This document shows positions 58,349 to 64,000 of a DNA stretch of 64,000 nucleotides, piece after piece. Position 1 is the first letter of the stretch. The number at the start of each line of letters is the position of its first letter. The position numbers and the translations under genes are program-made. The stretch spans positions 4,624,001 through 4,688,000 of the forward strand of contig CP119325.1 in assembly GCA_029202525.1 (NCBI GenBank), given 5' to 3'. The notes below the pieces were generated by a model. That model saw nothing but the letters and a program-made list of their open reading frames with translations, was not told where the DNA came from and did not search any database. The stretch is from Candidatus Pseudomonas phytovorans (GTDB taxonomy: Bacteria > Pseudomonadota > Gammaproteobacteria > Pseudomonadales > Pseudomonadaceae).

Positions 58349-59203
58349 ATGACTGCACACCTAATCGATGGCAAGGCGATCGCCGCCAGCCTGCGCAAGC
58401 AGATCGCTCAACGTGTCGTGGAGCGTCGCCAGCAAGGCCTGCGTACGCCGGGCCTGGCAGTGATCCTGGTCGGCACCGACCCCGCCTCGCAAGTCTATGT
58501 TTCGCACAAGCGCAAGGACTGCGAAGAGGTCGGTTTCATTTCGCAGGCATTCGACCTGCCGAGCGAAACCTCGCAGCAGGCCCTGACCGAGCTGATCGAT
58601 CGCCTCAATGACGACCCGGCCGTAGACGGCATCCTCCTGCAACTGCCGCTGCCGGAGCACCTGGACGCCTCGCTGCTGCTCGAACGCATTCGTCCGGACA
58701 AGGACGTAGACGGCTTCCACCCCTACAACGTAGGCCGCCTGGCCCAGCGCATCCCGCTGCTGCGCCCATGCACACCGAAAGGCATCATGGCCCTGCTGGA
58801 AAGCACGGGTCAGGACCTGTACGGCATGGATGCAGTAATCGTCGGCGCCTCCAACATCGTGGGTCGCCCGATGGCCATGGAGCTGCTGCTGGCCGGCTGC
58901 ACCGTGACCGTCTGCCACCGCTTCACCAAGGACCTGGCCGGCCATGTCGGGCGTGCCGACCTGGTGGTCGTGGCTGCCGGCAAGCCGGGCCTGGTCAAGG
59001 GTGAGTGGGTCAAGGAAGGCGCCATCGTGATCGACGTGGGCATCAACCGCCAGGAAGACGGCAAACTGGTCGGCGACGTGGTCTACGAGACCGCCCTGCC
59101 GCGCGCTGGCTGGATCACCCCGGTGCCAGGTGGCGTCGGGCCGATGACCCGGGCGTGCCTGCTGGAAAACACGCTGTATGCGGCAGAAGAGCTGCATAAG
59201 TAA
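58349..59203 (+). CDS. folD: Bifunctional methylenetetrahydrofolate dehydrogenase / cyclohydrolase FolD
   Basis: A 284-residue FolD. Catalytic Lys and Tyr in QVYVSHKRKDCEEVG (Tyr-x-x-x-Lys pattern), QLPLPEHLD, the Rossmann motif VIVGASNIVGRPMAMELL, and the end TPVPGGVGPMTRACLLENT. It interconverts methylene-, methenyl- and formyl-tetrahydrofolate with NADP. Start MTAHLIDGKAIAASLR at 58349; an upstream in-frame ATG at 58331 is possible. It is divergent from the tRNA cluster and monocistronic. Confidence 0.95.
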   Translation: MTAHLIDGKAIAASLRKQIAQRVVERRQQGLRTPGLAVILVGTDPASQVYVSHKRKDCEEVGFISQAFDLPSETSQQALTELIDRLNDDPAVDGILLQLPLPEHLDASLLLERIRPDKDVDGFHPYNVGRLAQRIPLLRPCTPKGIMALLESTGQDLYGMDAVIVGASNIVGRPMAMELLLAGCTVTVCHRFTKDLAGHVGRADLVVVAAGKPGLVKGEWVKEGAIVIDVGINRQEDGKLVGDVVYETALPRAGWITPVPGGVGPMTRACLLENTLYAAEELHK

Positions 59204-59220
59204 TAGCGCGTGATGCGAGA

Positions 59221-59250
59221 ACGGCACCTCTGGCAGGTGCCGTTTTTTTT
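59221..59250 (+). terminator. Rho-independent terminator of folD
   Basis: ACGGCACCT and AGGTGCCGT form the stem with a 5-base loop, followed by seven or more T. 17 bases past the stop. The rest of the gap to 59438 holds no gene. Confidence 0.93.
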
Positions 59251-59438
59251 GCCTGATGCTAGAGGTAGGGCGCTCGACTCACGCATCGCCCACAGGCGAC
59301 AGAAGTTCATGTTCTGGTCGCGGCCCACGACTTCCCGGTTCCATGTAGCTGCGTGCTTTAGACGGGTAGTGTCTATCTACCCACCCGTCTGCACAAGTCA
59401 TCGCTAGGCTCGCTGCTCCCTTCCAGCAGGAGCTGTCG

Positions 59439-62400
59439 ATGACACATGCACACCACTCCCATCTCGCCCTGGTCCAGCGTCAGATCCCGCGATGGTTAAG
59501 CCAGGCCAGCCCAGCCCAGCGCGCCGAACTGGCCGTGCTGATCCGCGACAGCGAGCGCCAGACCCAACGTGTCAAACAGGCCTTGGCTCTCTTGCAGCCA
59601 GTGGATACCTTCTGCCTGCCGTTGCTGACGGAAGCTTTGGCACACTGGTTCCCGGATACCCCAGTGGCAACACTGCTCAAGGCACAGGTTGTGTTCGACG
59701 GCGCAAAGCCCCGCAGGCGCCTGTCGGTTCTCGAAGCCGCCCTGCAGAATGCCGAAGCCGATATCCCCGTGAAGGTAATCCGCGCAGATTTCAGCTCCCT
59801 GGAGCTTGATGCCGCGACGCTGATCCAGGGCATTCGCAACCTGGACCTGGGCCAGCGCTATCGCTACCACCTGGGCGACATCGTCGATAACGATACATTT
59901 CGCGACCTGCTCGAAACCCAGGACCGCAGCGCATTGTGCGCCGAGCTGGCCATCGCCCGCCTACGTGGCCACATTGACTGCCACGGCGCAGCGCTGGCAC
60001 AAGCTGCGCTGGATAGCCGAGCGCAAATCATCACCGAAAAGGGCGGACGTAACGTACTGTGCCAGTTCGTCAGCCTGTTCGGGACCCCGTTAAACGGCCC
60101 CATGGTCATCCAGCTGGAAGACCCTGAAGCCGGCCAGCCTTGCCTGCTGTATCTACCGGGCGATCCGCAGGGCGCGCTGCGCCAGCATGCCTCGTTGGGC
60201 AGTTTGAAAGCCGACCTAACCGACCGGCTGGCCGATCACGATTTCCGCACATTCTTCATCCGCCACGTACCGCTGGCCCAGCAGGCCGCTTTTCTGCAAC
60301 GCCTTCGAGAAACCCTGTACCCACACTACCCCTATGCCGACCTGCAAGCCACAACACCGGTGCTGGACAAAGGTGACCGATTCAGCTGGATCAGGCGTGC
60401 GTTTCCCGGGCCTCGCGACATCTGGCAGGCAACACGCGACAAGAACGTCCGACTACCGTTGACCTTGGAACCATGGCCAGGCAACTGCTTCAGGGCGCGT
60501 GCGCGAACCCTGGTAGAACGCAAGTTCCTTGATGCCGCGAGCGTGGCCGTACCGGTCCGCCAACTGGATGCACGCACGCAACTGGAGCACCTTGAGAGTT
60601 GGCTGAGCGCCGGGCTGACAGTACTGAACCTGGCCGGTTTCTTTGTACCGGGTCTTGCCGAACTGATGCTGGTGGCAGGTGGCGCCCAGATCGTCGACGA
60701 ATTCCTCGAAGGTGTTCACGCCGCCAACGAGCAGGACAGCGATGAAGCGATCGCCCATCTGTTCAGCGTGGTCGAGAGCCTGGTGCAGTTCGCAGCCCTG
60801 GGCGCCGTGGAGGGTTTCAACGCACCCACCGGGCCATTGCAGGATTGGCACTTGGTCGAAAGCGAGGCGGGCCGCCGCTTGTGGCACGGCGACCTCACGC
60901 CCTTCCACCGTGCAGCGCCCCCACAGTGGGCTGCCCGACCTGATGGCCTGCATCAAGCTAAAGGGCGTACCTGGCTCAAGCTGCAGGACCAGCATTACCC
61001 GCTGGAAAATAGCGTCGATGGTGGTCGACGCCTGGTCGCAAGCCCAGGGCAACGCATTCAGCCAGCGTTGTACGGTCAGCAACCCGGGCCGTGGGTTTTC
61101 GCCCATGAACAACCGTTGCACTGGGATCGCGCACAGCTTTTGCAGCGATTGGCCGCTAGCGCCACCGGCAGGGATCGGCTTGCGTTGCAGCGTGCCCTGC
61201 AATGCAGCGGCTACGACGAAGCGATTGTGCGCCGGGTAATGGTCGACCGTGAATCCGCCCCGGCGTTACTCCTGGACACCCTGGAATCGCTAGATGGCAA
61301 AGTGCCTGAGCCGCTGCTGCGAGCAACGGATGGCGGCCCACTTGCACGGGATTTCCCTTCCCTCAGTGCCAGGGCGCAAGGCGAAATCCTCGACCAGGCG
61401 AGTCCCGCGGACGTGCTGCAGATGCAACGAACCCAGCGCCTGCCCATGCGCCTGGCCGAAACCGCGCGCCTGTACCTGAGGGAGGCCCGTATCAGCGGTG
61501 CCTTGGCACGCTTTCACCAGACCAATGGCCCAGTCGCGGATCGCGATGCACTGGTATTCGCTGCCCTCGAACAGTTACCCGGCTGGACGAACGAGGCCCG
61601 TATCGAACTGCGCGACGGTTCGGTTTCCGGTCGCCTGCTGCATGCCTGCGGCAAAGAAAGCGTGACTGCAAAAACCGTCATACGCACCGGGAACGGGTAT
61701 GAGCCCCGTAACGAGCAAGGAGAAACGCTGGCCAACCGGAGCGATATCTTCCAGGCAATCCTCAATGCCTTGCCGGATAGCGAACGAACCTCCCTCAGCT
61801 TGCAGATCCATGAGCCCGACCTGCTCAACGCTGCGCTGTTCGACAAGCTTGCCAGCGACCGCGCTGCAACGCCGGGGTACCTGGGCATGCAACCGGTGCG
61901 CCCCTTCTACCGCTTGCCGCGACGGCTGCCCGGTGGCCAGATTGGCTACCCCTTGAGCGGGCGCGGCCGAGGGTGGCTTACCGCTGATGAACTGTTCAAC
62001 CAGTTGTTCCCCTCCACCGAGCCAGATGCGCGCCTGATCCTGCGCCATCGCCTGCTTCAGGAAGCCGGGCAGCAGCCGTTTGGCACGCTGCTTGAACGCC
62101 TGAGAGGCGAATACATGCAGCTGGACAGCAGCCTGCAGCAATGGATTCACAGCCCTGATCTCGCCAACGGCGGTACGCTCGTGGCACAACGCTCAGCCCG
62201 TACCGAAGCAGCGAGGCGCCTGCGCATGGCCTGGCGCAGGGAGTCGACCAACTCCGCCAGCAGCATCGAGCATGTGATTCTCGACCTCGATGGCCGCAAC
62301 CTCGGTACGTTGCCCACCCTGTCTACACCAATGCCTCATGTACGCCAGTTGAGTGTCACCTTCCTGTCTGAGTCTTCGCACGCCAGCCTGGACAGTTTCC

Positions 62401-64000
62401 TTGGAAGATTTTCCCACCTGCGGACCCTGGACCTGGAGGGCAACATGCTTGAGCACATTCCGCCCTCGGTAGGGCACATGGACCAACTGCAAAACCTCGA
62501 TCTGTCGGGCAATGGCCTGGACCTGAGCGAAACCGCTACCCTCGATATGCTGCAAGGGCGCAGCAACCTGCTGCGCCTGGATCTGGGCAATGCGCTTGAG
62601 GCACTGCCGGTCGCCGCTCTGGACCGGCTGGCAAACCTGCCGTCGCTGACGTCACTCATCATTGACAGCAACGGACTGAACCTGGCCGCCGAGCACTTCC
62701 AGGCAATGGAGCGCTGGCCATCACTGACCGACCTGAGCATGGCTGGTAACGATACCACTCTGACCGAGCAAAGCCGGGCCGCCCTCGCCCGCCTGAACCG
62801 CCTGCACACCCTGTTCATGGCGGAAAACCCGCTGGACCTTGCACCCGATGTCAGCGGATGGCACCAGTTGCAGGCCCTGGACCTGCAACAAACCGGCATC
62901 GGCCAATGGCCGACCGGCCTTACCGAACTGCTGAACCAGCGCCCCTTGCGGCTGTTAAGCCTTGACCTCAGCGATAACCAGCTCACCGATGTGCCCGACC
63001 TGCAAGGCAGCGCATTTGCCGAGGCAGCGCGCCCGGGCGAGCCGCGAGCCTTTTTCGACTTCGACAATAATCCGTTCAGCGAGCAAGCCCAACTGCGTCT
63101 GGCCGATGCCGGACTGCCCGCGATCAGCGTCGGCGATGCCGAGGACCCTTGGTACATCGACTGGCCTGACGAACTGCAGGAGCACCAGGCGCTGACCGCC
63201 AACGAGCCGTCCTGGCAACCGCTGTACCTACTGTTCGAGCGACTGACCCGGACAGCGGATTATCTGAGCCAGCCGACCTACTTGCGGGCCCGCATGCAGC
63301 ATGTCCTGCGCACCCTCCGCACCCACTCGGGGGCGGCCGACAGTGCCGGATGGGGTCGGGCGCAACTGCACGATCAAGTCCTGGAGGCGATCAACCACGC
63401 CACCGAAGGCTGTGTCGACCAGGCCAGCCTGCTGTTCCAGCAGATCGAAACCGATGTGATGCTGTGGGACGCTGTCAATACTGCAGCGCCCAATGCGCAC
63501 AACGACCAAGTAGCACTGCACAGCGCCACCGGGCTGCTGCGCCAGCAGCGCCTGGACGAGCGTGTGGGTGCCTTGTACAACGCCCGGGTGTCCAGGCGCC
63601 GGGCATTGGCAGAAGCGCCAGACGCTGCTGCACGGGAAACCGCCCCGCCCCTGCATGCCGACGACGACCTGGACGATGCAGCACTGATCGAACCGAACTA
63701 CCTCATAGACGAGATCGAGATGGCCCTGCACGCGCGTATGCAACTGCGCGAAGTACTTGGGCTGCCACCTCAACCGCAACAGATACTGTTCGAATACCTG
63801 GCCCGCCTGAGCCCCGCGACCGTGCACCGCCTGGGTGCTGCCGTGAGGGCCGAAGTAGGCCCCGCCATGTTCAGCCAGTGGGCGTGTGACCAGCAGTTCT
63901 GGAAGAGTTGGCTGCGTCGGCTTCATGCTGATGAATTTGACGCGCTGGCGAGGGACTGGGAAGCCGCGAGCGAGTACCACAGCGAGCTCACCGAAGCCAC
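59439..64000 (+). CDS. Large NEL-type E3 ubiquitin ligase / dermonecrotic-toxin-like effector (partial, 3' end outside window)
   Basis: 1,520 codons lie in the window without a stop; only the extreme C-terminus is missing. ATG at 59439 follows AGGAG with 7-base spacing. Layout: residues 1-385 resemble the dermonecrotic toxin/DUF6543 domain of Pseudomonas effectors (YLPGDPQGALRQH near 237, FFIRHVPLAQQAAFLQRL after it); about 388-425 is hydrophobic (LTVLNLAGFFVPGLAELMLV); 430-940 is uncharacterised; 945-1195 holds leucine-rich repeats (LRTLDLEGNMLEHIP, LQNLDLSGNGLDLS, LLSLDLSDNQLTDVPDL); from about 1235 (DPWYIDWPDELQEHQ) to the end is a NEL domain with catalytic Cys1325 in TEGCVDQASLLFQQ (C-x-D motif). 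NEL ligases (IpaH, SspH, SlrP) ubiquitinate host proteins, the LRRs selecting targets. No signal peptide; the delivery route is unknown. No GC or codon break from its neighbours is obvious. Confidence 0.88.
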   Translation, partial: MTHAHHSHLALVQRQIPRWLSQASPAQRAELAVLIRDSERQTQRVKQALALLQPVDTFCLPLLTEALAHWFPDTPVATLLKAQVVFDGAKPRRRLSVLEAALQNAEADIPVKVIRADFSSLELDAATLIQGIRNLDLGQRYRYHLGDIVDNDTFRDLLETQDRSALCAELAIARLRGHIDCHGAALAQAALDSRAQIITEKGGRNVLCQFVSLFGTPLNGPMVIQLEDPEAGQPCLLYLPGDPQGALRQHASLGSLKADLTDRLADHDFRTFFIRHVPLAQQAAFLQRLRETLYPHYPYADLQATTPVLDKGDRFSWIRRAFPGPRDIWQATRDKNVRLPLTLEPWPGNCFRARARTLVERKFLDAASVAVPVRQLDARTQLEHLESWLSAGLTVLNLAGFFVPGLAELMLVAGGAQIVDEFLEGVHAANEQDSDEAIAHLFSVVESLVQFAALGAVEGFNAPTGPLQDWHLVESEAGRRLWHGDLTPFHRAAPPQWAARPDGLHQAKGRTWLKLQDQHYPLENSVDGGRRLVASPGQRIQPALYGQQPGPWVFAHEQPLHWDRAQLLQRLAASATGRDRLALQRALQCSGYDEAIVRRVMVDRESAPALLLDTLESLDGKVPEPLLRATDGGPLARDFPSLSARAQGEILDQASPADVLQMQRTQRLPMRLAETARLYLREARISGALARFHQTNGPVADRDALVFAALEQLPGWTNEARIELRDGSVSGRLLHACGKESVTAKTVIRTGNGYEPRNEQGETLANRSDIFQAILNALPDSERTSLSLQIHEPDLLNAALFDKLASDRAATPGYLGMQPVRPFYRLPRRLPGGQIGYPLSGRGRGWLTADELFNQLFPSTEPDARLILRHRLLQEAGQQPFGTLLERLRGEYMQLDSSLQQWIHSPDLANGGTLVAQRSARTEAARRLRMAWRRESTNSASSIEHVILDLDGRNLGTLPTLSTPMPHVRQLSVTFLSESSHASLDSFLGRFSHLRTLDLEGNMLEHIPPSVGHMDQLQNLDLSGNGLDLSETATLDMLQGRSNLLRLDLGNALEALPVAALDRLANLPSLTSLIIDSNGLNLAAEHFQAMERWPSLTDLSMAGNDTTLTEQSRAALARLNRLHTLFMAENPLDLAPDVSGWHQLQALDLQQTGIGQWPTGLTELLNQRPLRLLSLDLSDNQLTDVPDLQGSAFAEAARPGEPRAFFDFDNNPFSEQAQLRLADAGLPAISVGDAEDPWYIDWPDELQEHQALTANEPSWQPLYLLFERLTRTADYLSQPTYLRARMQHVLRTLRTHSGAADSAGWGRAQLHDQVLEAINHATEGCVDQASLLFQQIETDVMLWDAVNTAAPNAHNDQVALHSATGLLRQQRLDERVGALYNARVSRRRALAEAPDAAARETAPPLHADDDLDDAALIEPNYLIDEIEMALHARMQLREVLGLPPQPQQILFEYLARLSPATVHRLGAAVRAEVGPAMFSQWACDQQFWKSWLRRLHADEFDALARDWEAASEYHSELTEA

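Noticed and set aside
59361..59389. Weak hairpin (GACGGGT/ACCCGTC) before the NEL-type gene
   Set aside because: Seven-base stem with a 15-base loop and no U-run; could be chance and was not called as a regulatory feature.

Overview
The window is an ordinary chromosomal segment of a fluorescent Pseudomonas, most likely of the P. putida group. The evidence is high-GC coding, an OprI lipoprotein, the acnB/prp methylcitrate block, the tig-clpP-clpX-lon-hupB-ppiD block next to a tRNA cluster and folD, and many Pseudomonas-type REP inverted repeats in intergenic gaps. I see no integrase, insertion sequence, prophage or CRISPR array.

Layout. 1-559: end of an HPP-family membrane protein. 848-7147: a compact accessory catabolic cluster made of a DUF3100 membrane protein, an M20 amidohydrolase, an aldehyde dehydrogenase, an L-threonate-dehydrogenase-like enzyme and a divergent LysR regulator. 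A 37-base element (28/37 identical) lies at both minus-strand promoters of this cluster, suggesting one regulon. 7215-9822: a four-gene operon of two small secreted PepSY proteins, a response regulator and a histidine kinase. 10090-10939: queD and a DUF1289 protein. 11345-22594: acnB facing the methylcitrate operon (GntR-prpB-prpC-acnD-prpF-prpD) with two ATTGTCGACA operator copies at its head and REP hairpins inside it. 22901-25958: a three-gene retropepsin-like / transglutaminase-7TM / ATP-grasp module. 26185-31518: pabB, cysH, cysB, a universal stress protein and DAHP synthase.

31654-49526: mostly envelope and housekeeping genes: a small GNAT, oprI beside an L,D-transpeptidase, tesA divergent from an ABC transporter, greB, DoxX, mltF, tatD, a chemoreceptor, a thioesterase, a CHAD protein, a lipoprotein, a patatin, then ppiD. 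49708-56130: the protein quality-control block hupB, lon (with a heat-shock-type promoter), clpX, clpP and tig. 56377-58078: a small acidic protein, a HigBA-like toxin-antitoxin pair, and four tRNAs (Arg, His, Leu, His) with a duplicated tRNA-His plus hairpin unit. 58349-59203: folD.

59439-64000: the start and most of a very large protein, cut by the window edge, with a dermonecrotic-toxin-like N-terminal region, a hydrophobic segment, leucine-rich repeats and a NEL-type E3 ubiquitin ligase domain whose C-x-D catalytic motif is visible. This is the most striking gene in the window. Second in interest is the LysR-controlled catabolic cluster, whose substrate I cannot identify.
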